DNA from: an uncultured Ruminococcus sp.
GTDB lineage: Bacteria; Bacillota; Clostridia; Oscillospirales; Ruminococcaceae
DNA: 49,025 nucleotides
Direction: 5' to 3'
Assembly (NCBI GenBank): GCA_949283135.1
Contig: CASDRM010000010.1
Location: 1 to 49,025 of the forward strand
Position 1 is the first letter of the stretch. Each line of letters begins with the position of its first letter. This document shows positions 1-8,689 of this stretch, piece by piece. The notes below the pieces were generated by a model. It was not told where the DNA came from, made no database searches, and worked only from the letters and a program-made list of their open reading frames with translations. Position numbers and translations under genes: made by a program.

Positions 1-44
1 ACTCCCTTAGCAGGGGAGCCCCTTCACCACTTGGGTATTTCTCC
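1..44 (-). tRNA. tRNA-Ser(GCT), 5' half only
   Basis: Read on the minus strand, this is the first half of a class II tRNA: acceptor strand GGAGAAA, a D arm, and a CTCCC/GGGAG anticodon stem around loop CTGCTAA. The anticodon GCT decodes AGC/AGU serine codons. The variable arm, T arm and 3' end lie beyond the left window edge, so the gene is partial here. Its promoter follows at 89-117. Confidence 0.85.
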
Positions 45-88
45 ACGCCAAAGCAGTCGGTATTCAGGTTCCGACTGACAGCAAGCCT

Positions 89-117
89 ATTATAATATCT
101 CTTCAATAAAAAGTCAA
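89..117 (-). promoter_or_regulatory. Sigma-A promoter of tRNA-Ser
   Basis: Minus strand: -35 TTGACT (112-117), 17-nt spacer, -10 TATAAT (89-94). It points at the tRNA-Ser gene, whose 5' end is about 45 nt downstream. Confidence 0.8.
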
Positions 118-196
118 GTGCCTTTTCAAATTATACAGTATTCGATGGCCATCGTCAATATTTTTTCATGGTCTGGCAACACCTGCCCCGCCGTTA

Positions 197-225
197 TTGA
201 CAACAGTTTTTCTAAAAGGTATAAT
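197..225 (+). promoter_or_regulatory. Sigma-A promoter of the aldo/keto reductase gene
   Basis: Consensus TTGACA (197-202) and TATAAT (220-225) with a 17-nt spacer, about 85 nt before the start codon at 312. It diverges from the tRNA-Ser promoter. Confidence 0.85.
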
Positions 226-311
226 ATCAGAGGTAGAATCTTTGTATATATTTTTCTGAGATTGAATGTACGGACAGGTATAAATATACTTAAAACGAAA
301 GGAAGATGACT

Positions 312-1415
312 ATGAAGAAACTCGGATTTGGACTGATGAGGCTTCCGATTATCGGCGGAGACCATTCAAAAATAGACATCGACGCCGTGAAGAAGATGGT
401 GGACGAATTTATGGCAAGAGGCTTTACCTATTTTGACACCGCCTATGTCTATCACGGAGGACAGAGCGAGGTGGCGTTCAGGGAAGCGGTGGTGAAAAGG
501 TACCCAAGGGACGCATTTACGGTAACCACGAAGCTTCCGCTGTTTTCAAAGCCTGACAGGGCAGGCATGGAGAAGATTTTCAAAGAGTCAATGGAGCGCT
601 TGGGCGTCGAGTATATCGACTACTATTGGCTCCACGCCATGAACAAGGATCTGTACGAGCACGCCGAGTCCGTTGACGCATTTGGCTATCTCAAGGAGCT
701 CAAGGCTGCCGGAAAGATAAAGCACATAGGCTTTTCCTTCCACGATGGTCCGGAGGTTCTGGAGAAGATGCTTTCAGAGCATCCCGAGGTCGAGTATGTG
801 CAGCTTCAGATAAACTACCTCGACTGGGAGGACGGCTGGGTAAGAGGACGGCGCTGCTACGAGGTGGCGACTCGATACGGCAAGCCTGTCATAGTGATGG
901 AGCCTGTAAAGGGCGGAGCGCTTGCCAATCTGCCCAAGTCGGCGGCAAGGATATTTGACAGCTATGACCCTAAGCCCTCGTATGCTTCGTGGGCTATAAG
1001 GTACTGTGCATCCCTTGATAATGTCATGACGGTGCTCAGCGGAATGAGCAACCTTGAACAGGTTCTTGATAATACCGGTTATATGGAGGATTTCAAGCCG
1101 CTGACCGAGGAGGACTACAAGGTAATAGAAAAGGTGGCGCAGAATTTGAAGTTCGCGATTCCATGCACCGCCTGCCGCTACTGCACCGACGGCTGTCCTA
1201 TGAAGATTTCCATACCCGACATTTTTGCGCTTTACAACGAATATAAGAGGGACATGAAAAAGCTTCCTGAGTTCAGGACAAAATATATGGAGCTGACAAG
1301 CAGCTCCTCTGGCAAGGCGAGCGCCTGCATAGGCTGCGAGCAGTGTAAGGAGCATTGCCCGCAGAATTTGGACATACCCAAGCTGCTTGCCGAGTGTGTT
1401 CTTGAGCTTGAGTAG
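312..1415 (+). CDS. Aldo/keto reductase with C-terminal 4Fe-4S domain
   Basis: Cytoplasmic oxidoreductase of the aldo/keto reductase superfamily (TIM barrel, NAD(P)H) with a ferredoxin-like tail. The N-terminal 270 residues carry the AKR signature: FDTAYVYHGG holds the catalytic Asp and Tyr, and TKLP the catalytic Lys. The C-terminal third has two Cys clusters, CTACRYCTDGCP and CIGCEQCKEHCP, each of the CxxCxxCxxxCP type that binds a 4Fe-4S cluster. The fusion suggests electron exchange between the clusters and the reductase, as known for this Clostridial subfamily; the substrate is unknown. Start: an ATG at 306 directly abuts the ribosome site, whereas GGAAG at 301-305 lies six bases before ATG 312, so 312 is chosen. 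Single-gene unit with its own promoter and terminator. Confidence 0.88.
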   Translation: MKKLGFGLMRLPIIGGDHSKIDIDAVKKMVDEFMARGFTYFDTAYVYHGGQSEVAFREAVVKRYPRDAFTVTTKLPLFSKPDRAGMEKIFKESMERLGVEYIDYYWLHAMNKDLYEHAESVDAFGYLKELKAAGKIKHIGFSFHDGPEVLEKMLSEHPEVEYVQLQINYLDWEDGWVRGRRCYEVATRYGKPVIVMEPVKGGALANLPKSAARIFDSYDPKPSYASWAIRYCASLDNVMTVLSGMSNLEQVLDNTGYMEDFKPLTEEDYKVIEKVAQNLKFAIPCTACRYCTDGCPMKISIPDIFALYNEYKRDMKKLPEFRTKYMELTSSSSGKASACIGCEQCKEHCPQNLDIPKLLAECVLELE

Positions 1416-1439
1416 AGCCTTTGGCTCGAATAATTACAA

Positions 1440-1480
1440 CAGCCGCTTCCGAAAAGCTTCGGAGGCGGCTGATTTTTATT
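1440..1480 (+). terminator. Intrinsic terminator after the aldo/keto reductase
   Basis: A perfect hairpin, AGCCGCTTCCGAA/TTCGGAGGCGGCT with a short AAGC loop and one G-T pair, is followed by the T-rich run GATTTTTATTTT. Confidence 0.85.
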
Positions 1481-1490
1481 TTCGGTTTTG

Positions 1491-1524
1491 CTGAGCATAG
1501 CTTGCAAAATCAAGCTGGGCTCAG
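1491..1524 (-). terminator. Stem-loop overlapping the stop codon of the membrane-protein gene
   Basis: The arms CTGAGC..AGCTTG and CAAGCT..GCTCAG pair with two-base bulges. The structure covers the minus-strand TGA stop at 1521-1523. It lacks a clean T-tract on the minus strand (CAAAACC follows), so it may be a weak terminator or a 3' mRNA-protecting hairpin. Confidence 0.45.
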
Positions 1525-2330
1525 GCGGCTGTGTCGCTTTTATTCATTTTACGCTCATATTCCCATTCCTCAGACTTTACCGCAAGCTGTTTAAGGAATA
1601 TCCAGCCGGCGACACAGGCGATACATATCAGCCCTAACGCGATGGCGGAGGAAAGCTGATACCTCTGGTGAATCACGCCGACGGCGGAAACGATCGCCAT
1701 AGCCACGGTGGAGTAACACACAAACCTTGAAAGCCATCCGACCGGTTGGTCAGACACAACGTAAGACTTTATCGCGGCTACGTCATCTACCCATGCATAG
1801 GAGAGCTTGTAGACCCAAAATATTATCCCCGCGGTAATAAGCGCAAGGACCGCCTCACCGAAAATCACCGCTAACGCGGAGTATACCATGCCGTTGTTAT
1901 AGCGGCTCTTGTAGCAGGCGAATAGGAAAACCACCATCCTGAAAGCAAACAGAGCGGATAGAGCGACAACCGCGACCTTGCAGGCGATATGCAAAGCATG
2001 ATTGAGCCAATCTATAAGGCTGACGCCGGAGGTGTTTAATTTGTTTCCTCCGGACATCGCGTACGGAAGCAAAAGAGAAAATATGCCGACAGAGTACACT
2101 GCCGGGACGATAAACGCCATAACGCGTATAATTATATGAATAGCAATATAGGAGTTAATCGAAGAGTCGCTGTTTATCCCTGAATTTTCTACTGCGTCAG
2201 TTATGTTCTTGATTCCGTCAGGGCTGAAAATCGTTGCTATTGATATTGCGGAAAACACACAGGACACAAGCAAGAGCGCCGACGACACCCACAAAAACGG
2301 GGAACGCATTATGTATTCTCTTGGACTCAT
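1521..2330 (-). CDS. Multi-pass membrane protein of unknown function
   Basis: I do not recognise this 269-residue protein. It has about six hydrophobic segments: one near the N terminus (WVSSALLLVSCVFSAISIAT), a pair around residues 65-100, one around 115-140, one around 150-180, and two near the C terminus before a charged cytoplasmic-looking tail (KSEEWEYERKMNKS). A short polar segment follows the first membrane span. The reading frame extends upstream to a TTG at 2348, but GGAGTG lies six bases before the ATG at 2328-2330, so that start is preferred. The gene stands alone and has a near-consensus promoter with an operator-like palindrome (2373-2395), so it is probably controlled by an unlinked repressor. 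Confidence 0.7.
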   Translation of the reverse strand: MSPREYIMRSPFLWVSSALLLVSCVFSAISIATIFSPDGIKNITDAVENSGINSDSSINSYIAIHIIIRVMAFIVPAVYSVGIFSLLLPYAMSGGNKLNTSGVSLIDWLNHALHIACKVAVVALSALFAFRMVVFLFACYKSRYNNGMVYSALAVIFGEAVLALITAGIIFWVYKLSYAWVDDVAAIKSYVVSDQPVGWLSRFVCYSTVAMAIVSAVGVIHQRYQLSSAIALGLICIACVAGWIFLKQLAVKSEEWEYERKMNKSDTAA

Positions 2331-2372
2331 GGATATCACTCCGTTCAATTATTCTCTTTAAAGCAGTAAATT

Positions 2373-2415
2373 TACTATACTAACTTATTATAGTATTTGA
2401 GTATATATGTGTCAA
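2373..2415 (-). promoter_or_regulatory. Promoter with overlapping operator-like palindrome
   Basis: Minus strand: TTGACA (2410-2415), 17-nt spacer, TATAAT (2387-2392), reading into the membrane-protein gene. A perfect inverted repeat, TACTATA (2373-2379) and TATAGTA (2389-2395) with a 9-nt centre, overlaps the -10 box and the likely transcription start. That is a classic position for a repressor site. Confidence 0.75.
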
Positions 2416-2477
2416 TAAGCTTTTGTGCAGAAGACCAAATTATTTTAAAAGTGACGTGTTGTAAATGCATTTTTCTA

Positions 2478-2506
2478 TTGAAACATAGCTGCAAATATAG
2501 TATAAT
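2478..2506 (+). promoter_or_regulatory. Sigma-A promoter of the fucosidase operon
   Basis: TTGAAA (2478-2483), 17-nt spacer, TATAAT (2501-2506), about 38 nt before the start codon. Confidence 0.82.
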
Positions 2507-2543
2507 GTCACCGATAATACGCTTACTGACGAATGGAGTGATC

Positions 2544-4823
2544 ATGATGTCAAAAAAGATTTGGCTCGGTTACCCCGCGCCGACAGGTGAGGAAAAAGGA
2601 AACGAGTGGTACGGTGAGGGCTGGAACCATGCCTATCCCATAGGAAACGGTTATATAGGAGCGATGGTATACGGCGACCCTGTTCACGATACTCTCCAGA
2701 TGAACGAGGAGACTATTTGGTACGGCAACGGCGGAAGAAACCGTGTCAATCCAAAAGCGGTCTCTGCATACAAGAAGGTAAGGCAGCTTTTGATAGACGG
2801 CGATATCGCGGAGGCTATAAAGATGGAAGAGGAGTGCATGTACGCCCATCCCGAAAGCGAGCGCCACTACGACACGGCAGAGAATGTCTGGTTTGATTTC
2901 AAGCACGGGGAGTATACCGATTACAGGCGCACCCTTGACCTTGAAAGCGCCGTTTGCAGCGTTGAGTACAAGGCGGACGGTCACAGCTATACAAGGGAGT
3001 TCTTTGTTAGCGCGCCGGACAATGTGATAGCGGTTCATCAGAGCTCTTCCGACGGCGGAAAGACCTCATGTAAAATAGATTTTTCACGCAGGAGCGACCG
3101 CACCTTCAAGTACGAGCTTTCTGAGGACGGGCTTCATGTGTACGCCAAGGAGCCTGAGGAGGGCTGTACCTACTGCATAGCCGCCGCTGCGGAAAATGAG
3201 GGCGGAGTCGTCATATTCTCTGAAAAAGGTCTTGAGGTATTTGACGCGGATTCCTTCACGCTCTACATAACGATAAGAACGGACTATCACTCTGACGATA
3301 TCTCCGAGTGGTGCGACGAAAGGCTTTCGGGCGCTTGCGAGCTTGGCTACGAGGTCGTAAAGTCGAGACATATAGCCGACTACAGGAGCTATTTTGACAG
3401 AATGTCCCTAAGCCTCGACGGCAACGATTTGGACTCTTTGCCGACAGACAAGAGAATGGCTGCGTGCGCGGACTCTCCCGACAACAAACTGATCGAGCTT
3501 TACTTTGACTTTGGCAGATATCTTTTGATATCCTGCTCGCGCCCCGGCTCAAAGCCCGCCAACCTTCAGGGTATATGGAACAAGGATATGTATCCCGCGT
3601 GGGGCTCGAAGTACACGATAAACATCAACACCGAGATGAACTACTGGCCCGCCGAGGTATGCAACCTTTCGGAGTGCCATATGCCGCTCTTTGAGCACCT
3701 TAAGATCATGCTCCCTTACGGCGAGAAGGTGGCAAAGGACATGTACGGCTTGGACGGCTTTGTCGCTCACCACAACACCGACCTGTTCGGCGACTGCGCG
3801 CCTCAGGACTGGTGCATAACCGCGACGATATGGCCTATGGGCGCGGCGTGGCTTTGCACCCACATCTGGACTCACTACCTTTACACCCGTGACAAGGACT
3901 TCCTGCGCGAATACTTGGGGATACTCAAGCAGGCGTGCCTTTTCTTCACGGAATATATGTTTGAATACAACGGCAAGCTGCTCACAGGTCCTTCGATCTC
4001 GCCCGAGAATACATATGTGCACCCCTCGGGTCAGCGAGGACAGATATGCGTAGGTCCTACAATGGACAGCATGATAGTAAGGGATATATTCACCAGCTGC
4101 ATAGCCGCCTCGAAAATACTCGGCGAGGAGGACGAACTCACTGAAAAGCTTGCCTCCATGCTCCCAAAAGTCCCTACGCCGACGATAGGAAAATACGGAC
4201 AGCTCATGGAGTGGTCTGAGGACTATGAGGAGGTTGAGCCGGGACACAGGCATATATCCCACCTTTACGGGCTGTACCCATCCGACCAGCTCACCTATGA
4301 AAAGACTCCTGAGCTGATGGAGGCTGCAAAGGTGACGCTCAACCGCAGGCTTTCCGCCGGCGGAGGTCACACCGGCTGGAGCCGCGCGTGGATAATCAAT
4401 ATGTGGGCTCGCCTGAGGGACGGAGAAAAGGCGGGAGAAAATGTCACCGCGCTCCTGTCAAAGTCCACATATCCAAATTTCTTTGACAAGCACCCGCCGT
4501 TCCAGATAGACGGAAACTTCGGAGGAACGGCAGGCATCGCCGAGATGCTCCTCCAGAGCCAGCACGGCACTATCGTGCTTCTTCCCGCGCTTCCAAGAGC
4601 GTGGTCAAAGGGCAGCGTAAGGGGACTCAAGGCGATAGGAGATATCATCGTTGATATAGACTGGGAAAACGGAAGAGTGACATACGCCAAGCTGACAGCC
4701 AATCAGGGCGGCAGGGTAGCCCTCGCCGCTATAGACGGAATAACCGATGAGATGGTATTTGAGCAGGAGTCGCCTTACAGCGTGACGGTGAATGACGGCT
4801 CGGTCAGCATGGCAAATCTCTGA
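2544..4823 (+). CDS. Glycoside hydrolase family 95 (alpha-L-fucosidase-type)
   Basis: A 759-residue cytoplasmic glycosidase without signal peptide, expected to remove alpha-linked fucose (or galactose, in some GH95 members) from oligosaccharides by inversion. Family hallmarks in order: NGYIGAMVYGD near residue 30 and NEETIWYG in the N-terminal beta domain; NLQGIWN and INTEMNYWP at the start of the alpha/alpha barrel; GPSISPENT with the likely general-acid Glu near residue 488; RHISHLYGLYP; GWSRAWIINMWARL; and HPPFQIDGNFGG with a conserved Asp near 656. These match the Glu, Asn and Asp positions known from bifidobacterial AfcA, by family comparison only. The frame opens upstream at 2397, but GGAG at 2535-2538 supports ATG 2544 (or 2547). 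A phosphohexomutase follows 33 nt downstream in the same transcription unit. Confidence 0.9.
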   Translation: MMSKKIWLGYPAPTGEEKGNEWYGEGWNHAYPIGNGYIGAMVYGDPVHDTLQMNEETIWYGNGGRNRVNPKAVSAYKKVRQLLIDGDIAEAIKMEEECMYAHPESERHYDTAENVWFDFKHGEYTDYRRTLDLESAVCSVEYKADGHSYTREFFVSAPDNVIAVHQSSSDGGKTSCKIDFSRRSDRTFKYELSEDGLHVYAKEPEEGCTYCIAAAAENEGGVVIFSEKGLEVFDADSFTLYITIRTDYHSDDISEWCDERLSGACELGYEVVKSRHIADYRSYFDRMSLSLDGNDLDSLPTDKRMAACADSPDNKLIELYFDFGRYLLISCSRPGSKPANLQGIWNKDMYPAWGSKYTININTEMNYWPAEVCNLSECHMPLFEHLKIMLPYGEKVAKDMYGLDGFVAHHNTDLFGDCAPQDWCITATIWPMGAAWLCTHIWTHYLYTRDKDFLREYLGILKQACLFFTEYMFEYNGKLLTGPSISPENTYVHPSGQRGQICVGPTMDSMIVRDIFTSCIAASKILGEEDELTEKLASMLPKVPTPTIGKYGQLMEWSEDYEEVEPGHRHISHLYGLYPSDQLTYEKTPELMEAAKVTLNRRLSAGGGHTGWSRAWIINMWARLRDGEKAGENVTALLSKSTYPNFFDKHPPFQIDGNFGGTAGIAEMLLQSQHGTIVLLPALPRAWSKGSVRGLKAIGDIIVDIDWENGRVTYAKLTANQGGRVALAAIDGITDEMVFEQESPYSVTVNDGSVSMANL

Positions 4824-4856
4824 ATTATGTAACTAAAATTAAGAAAGGTGATATGA

Positions 4857-6362
4857 ATGAAGAATTATTCCAAGCTCAGGAATGAAAGCGACATCAGAGG
4901 CATAGCGATTGAAGGCGTACCGGGTCAGCAGGTAAACCTCACCGAGGAGGCTTGCAGGGATATAGGCAGGGGCTTTGCCCTTTGGCTTATAAAAAGAGCG
5001 GGCAAGTCTGACCTCAGAGTAGCTGTCGGCAGGGACTCAAGGCTTTCAGGCGAGAAGCTTTTGGGCTGGATAGCCACCGAAATGGCTAAAGAGGGCATAA
5101 AGGTCACCGACATGGGCCTTGCCAGCACTCCCGCCATGTTTATGACAACTAAAACGGAGGGCTATATGTTTGACGGCGCGGTGATGGTTACCGCAAGCCA
5201 CCTGCCCTATAACCGCAACGGCTACAAGTTCTTCACACCCGCCGGAGGAGTCGAGGCGTCGGACATCAAGGAAATGATAGCCCTTGCCGAGAGCGGCGAG
5301 CACACCGGACTTGAGCCTGCCGGGATAGCCAAGGCGGAGTTTATGAGCGTTTACTCAAAGAGGCTCGCGGATATGATAATCAGAGCTTGCGGCTCCGAGA
5401 AGCCTCTTGAGGGACTTAAAATAGTTGTTGACGCCGGAAACGGCGCCGGCGGCTTCTATGCAGAGAAGGTCCTAAAGCCTCTCGGAGCGGACATAACCGG
5501 CTCGAGGTATCTTGAACCGGACGGAAGCTTCCCGAATCACATACCCAACCCTGAAAACGAGGAAGCCATGGCTAGCATTACCCAAGCGGTCAAGGAGTCG
5601 GGCGCAGACCTCGGAATAATCTTTGACACTGATGTAGACAGAGCCGGCGCGGTATTGAGCGACGGAAGCGAGCTGAACCGCAACAGGCTTATAGCAATGC
5701 TATCCGCTATGCTTTTAAGGGATCACCCCGGAACGACGATAGTAACCGATTCGGTAACCTCCTCCGGGCTTGCCGAATTTATAGCTGAAAAGGGCGGCGT
5801 TCATCACAGATTCAGGCGTGGCTACCGCAACGTAATAAACGAGGCGATAAGGCTGAATAACGAAGGCGTAGACAGCCAGCTCGCCATTGAGACCTCCGGA
5901 CACGGAGCGTTCAAGGAAAATTACTTCCTCGATGACGGAGCGTACATTGTCACAAAGCTCATAATCGAGCTTTCAAGGGGAGTAAAGATGGGCTATACAC
6001 TCCATTCGCTCATAGATACTCTCAAGGAGCCGAAGGAGAGCATGGAGTTCAGGATGAATATAGCGCTTGAGGACTTTAAGCCCTACGGAAATAACATCAT
6101 TTCCGAGCTTGAAAAATACGCTGCTAAGCAGACCGGCTGGACGCTTGCCCCCGACAACCATGAGGGAGTAAGGGTAAACCTTGACAAGACTCACGGAGAC
6201 GGCTGGTTCCTTTTGAGGCTTTCTCTTCACGAGCCGCTTATGCCTCTTAACATTGAGTCTGATTCTGAGGGCGGAGTGAAGGTGATAGCGGGCGAGCTCA
6301 GCGGATTTATCGAGAAGTTTGATAAGCTTGACAGCTCAAAGCTTGTTGAATACGCAAAATAA
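4857..6362 (+). CDS. Phosphomannomutase/phosphoglucomutase family protein
   Basis: Alpha-D-phosphohexomutase, which moves phosphate between C6 and C1 of mannose or glucose phosphate. Length 501 residues. The phosphoserine loop TASHLPYNRNG has the catalytic Ser near residue 114. The metal loop reads DTDVDRAG (DxDxDR). A sugar-binding segment, ETSGHGAFKENYFLDDGAY, follows, and the C-terminal domain has a phosphate-binding region. Substrate preference (mannose or glucose phosphate) cannot be settled from motifs. RBS AAAGGTG precedes ATG 4857 by six bases; an out-of-frame ATG at 4853 is ignored. Co-transcription with the GH95 gene fits a role in feeding sugar phosphates to glycolysis or nucleotide-sugar synthesis. 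Confidence 0.88.
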   Translation: MKNYSKLRNESDIRGIAIEGVPGQQVNLTEEACRDIGRGFALWLIKRAGKSDLRVAVGRDSRLSGEKLLGWIATEMAKEGIKVTDMGLASTPAMFMTTKTEGYMFDGAVMVTASHLPYNRNGYKFFTPAGGVEASDIKEMIALAESGEHTGLEPAGIAKAEFMSVYSKRLADMIIRACGSEKPLEGLKIVVDAGNGAGGFYAEKVLKPLGADITGSRYLEPDGSFPNHIPNPENEEAMASITQAVKESGADLGIIFDTDVDRAGAVLSDGSELNRNRLIAMLSAMLLRDHPGTTIVTDSVTSSGLAEFIAEKGGVHHRFRRGYRNVINEAIRLNNEGVDSQLAIETSGHGAFKENYFLDDGAYIVTKLIIELSRGVKMGYTLHSLIDTLKEPKESMEFRMNIALEDFKPYGNNIISELEKYAAKQTGWTLAPDNHEGVRVNLDKTHGDGWFLLRLSLHEPLMPLNIESDSEGGVKVIAGELSGFIEKFDKLDSSKLVEYAK

Positions 6363-6416
6363 TTTGCTCTTTTTAGCTCCCTATTTTGACAGAGCGTCGA
6401 TTTTCGCGCGGTTATG

Positions 6417-6445
6417 ATGACAAACGCGCAAAAATGGTATATAAT
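6417..6445 (+). promoter_or_regulatory. Sigma-A promoter of glutamine synthetase
   Basis: ATGACA (6417-6422), 17-nt spacer, TATAAT (6440-6445), about 35 nt before the start codon. Confidence 0.7.
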
Positions 6446-6479
6446 GCTGAAGAATGATTTTATATGCTCGGGAGGATAT

Positions 6480-8564
6480 ATGCCTAATAATATTATCGAA
6501 AATTTCGGCTGCGAGGTATTTAACGACCATGTCATGAAAAAAATGCTCGCGCCGGATGTCTACGAGGAGCTGCATAAAACTATTGACGCAGGAACTCCGC
6601 TCGACCCGGAAATAGCCAATCAGATCGCCGAAGCAATGAAGGAATGGGCGATAGAGCGCGGAGCCACGCATTTTACACACTGGTTCCAGCCTCTTACCGG
6701 AGTCACCGCGGAGAAGCACGACAGCTTTCTGTGCGGAGAGGACGGCGGCAAGCCGATTTTGAAGTTCCATGGCAAGGAGCTGATAAAGGGCGAGTCTGAC
6801 GCTTCTTCCTTCCCGTCGGGAGGACTTCGCGCTACCTTTGAGGCGAGGGGCTACACCGCATGGGATCCGACCTCCTATGCGTTCATCAAGAACGAGACTC
6901 TTTACATACCCACCGCCTTCTGTTCTTACAGCGGCGAGGCTCTTGACACAAAGACCCCGCTCTTAAGGTCGATGGAGGCGGTAAGCCGCTCGGCAGTAAG
7001 GATACTTAAGCTGTTCGGTCATGAGACTAAACGTGTAATAGCTACCTGCGGACCTGAGCAGGAATACTTTCTTATAGACAGAAGGATGTATGCCGCAAGA
7101 AAGGACCTTATCTTTACCGGCAGGACGCTGTTCGGAGCAAAGCCGCCTAAGGGTCAGGAGCTCGAGGATCACTACTACGGTATGCTCAGGACGAGGATAC
7201 AGAGCTTTATGAGAGACCTTGACGTAGAGCTGTGGAAGGTGGGCGTGATGGCGAAGACTGAGCACAACGAGGTGGCTCCTTCGCAGCATGAGCTCGCGCC
7301 GATATTCACCACAGCGAACATAGCGTCCGACCACAATCAGCTCACAATGGAGCTTTTAAGAAAGGTGGCGCACAAGCACGGCTTCAAGTGTCTTTTGCAC
7401 GAAAAGCCCTTTGAGGGGATAAACGGCTCCGGAAAGCATGACAACTGGTCGCTGAGCACTGCGGAGGGCGTAAACCTCTTTGAGCCCGGAAGCACTCCCG
7501 CCGAGAATATGCAGTTCCTTCTGTTCCTTTCAGCGGTAATCAAGGGCGTGTATGAGTATCAGGATCTTATCAGGATATCGGTGGCGTCTGCCGGAAACGA
7601 TCATCGTCTCGGAGCAAACGAGGCGCCTCCCGCTATAATATCCATATTCTTAGGAGACGAGCTTACCGAAATCCTCGACGCTATTTGTGAGGAGAGAAGA
7701 TACTTTGGCTCAAAGCGCACCGATATGCAGATAGGCGTAGATGTTCTTCCGAAATTCCTAAGGGACACAACCGACCGCAACAGAACAAGCCCGTTTGCGT
7801 TTACCGGAAATAAGTTTGAGTTCCGCAGTCCCGGCTCAAGCCAGTCGATAGCAGTGCCCACTACTGTGCTGAACACCATCGTGGCTGACGAGCTGGATAG
7901 GTTCTATGCTGAGCTTGAGGGAGCTGAGAACTTTGAGTCGGCTGTTCACGACCTGATAAGGAAAACTATTATTGAAAATAAGAATATTATCTTCAACGGC
8001 GACGGCTACAGCAAGGAATGGGTAGAAGAGGCTGAGCGCCGCGGTCTTCACAATCTCCCAACCACTCCGGATGCGCTCATACACTACTGCGACAAGCCGA
8101 ATGTGGAGCTCTTTGAGAGGCAGGGAGTTTACTCGAGAGCTGAGATGGAGTCGAGGTACGTCATAAAGATCGAGAATTACTGCAAGATAATCAAGATCGA
8201 GGCGCTTACCATGATCGAGATGACCAAAAAGGACATACTTCCCGCTGTTTCGACCTATGTGAGAAAGATGGCGGAGGCGGTGTCCTGCGCGAGGAGCATA
8301 GCGGATGTCGAGTGCGGCTTTGAGGAGGACATGATAAAGAACCTCACCTCGCTGTCCACCGGAATGTATAAGAAGATGCGTTCTCTTGAGGAGCTTGTGG
8401 CGTCCGCTCCCGAGACAGAGGATCAGAGGCTTGCGGATTACTATAAGGAGACCATTATCCCCGCTATGGCGAGACTCAGGACGGTCGGTGACGAGATAGA
8501 GTCTTTGGTAGGCGAGAAGTACTGGCCTTATCCCACCTACGGCAGGATGCTGTTCGCGGTGTGA
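6480..8564 (+). CDS. glnN: Glutamine synthetase type III
   Basis: Makes glutamine from glutamate, ammonia and ATP; main route of ammonium assimilation. At 694 residues it is far longer than GSI (about 450-470) and matches the GSIII class of Bacteroides, cyanobacteria and Clostridia. Visible landmarks: SSFPSGGLRATFEARGYTAWD near residues 105-125 (the GSIII N-terminal signature), GPEQEYFLID near 191 with metal-binding Glu residues, HNEVAPSQHELAPIF, GSGKHDNWS, GNDHRLGANEAPPA, and NRTSPFAFTGNKFEFR near 434. An upstream in-frame ATG exists at 6414, but GGAGG lies immediately before ATG 6480, which also sits properly downstream of the promoter. Monocistronic, closed by the terminator at 8631-8670. 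No nitrogen-control operator was recognised. Confidence 0.93.
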   Translation: MPNNIIENFGCEVFNDHVMKKMLAPDVYEELHKTIDAGTPLDPEIANQIAEAMKEWAIERGATHFTHWFQPLTGVTAEKHDSFLCGEDGGKPILKFHGKELIKGESDASSFPSGGLRATFEARGYTAWDPTSYAFIKNETLYIPTAFCSYSGEALDTKTPLLRSMEAVSRSAVRILKLFGHETKRVIATCGPEQEYFLIDRRMYAARKDLIFTGRTLFGAKPPKGQELEDHYYGMLRTRIQSFMRDLDVELWKVGVMAKTEHNEVAPSQHELAPIFTTANIASDHNQLTMELLRKVAHKHGFKCLLHEKPFEGINGSGKHDNWSLSTAEGVNLFEPGSTPAENMQFLLFLSAVIKGVYEYQDLIRISVASAGNDHRLGANEAPPAIISIFLGDELTEILDAICEERRYFGSKRTDMQIGVDVLPKFLRDTTDRNRTSPFAFTGNKFEFRSPGSSQSIAVPTTVLNTIVADELDRFYAELEGAENFESAVHDLIRKTIIENKNIIFNGDGYSKEWVEEAERRGLHNLPTTPDALIHYCDKPNVELFERQGVYSRAEMESRYVIKIENYCKIIKIEALTMIEMTKKDILPAVSTYVRKMAEAVSCARSIADVECGFEEDMIKNLTSLSTGMYKKMRSLEELVASAPETEDQRLADYYKETIIPAMARLRTVGDEIESLVGEKYWPYPTYGRMLFAV

Positions 8565-8630
8565 TTTTAGAAGAATGCGGCTAAATTCCATAACAAGCCG
8601 CATACCTGCAATGGATTTATATAAAAAGCG

Positions 8631-8670
8631 GCTCCCCGACAGCACATGCTGTCAGGGAGCTGTGTTTTTT
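8631..8670. terminator. Bidirectional intrinsic terminator between converging genes
   Basis: Strong hairpin GCTCCC(C/T)GACAGC/GCTGTCAGGGAGC with a T-run on the plus side (GTTTTTT) and CTTTTT on the minus side. It separates the plus-strand glutamine synthetase gene from the minus-strand surface-protein gene. Confidence 0.85.
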
Positions 8671-8689
8671 ATGCATGACGCCTGTGGCG

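Noticed and set aside
774-1355. Long open frames on the opposite strand of real genes (for example 774-1355, 3549-4370, 20344-21402, 46664-47698)
   Set aside because: They are shadows of well-supported genes with family motifs, have no ribosome sites or plausible protein features, and arise from codon bias.
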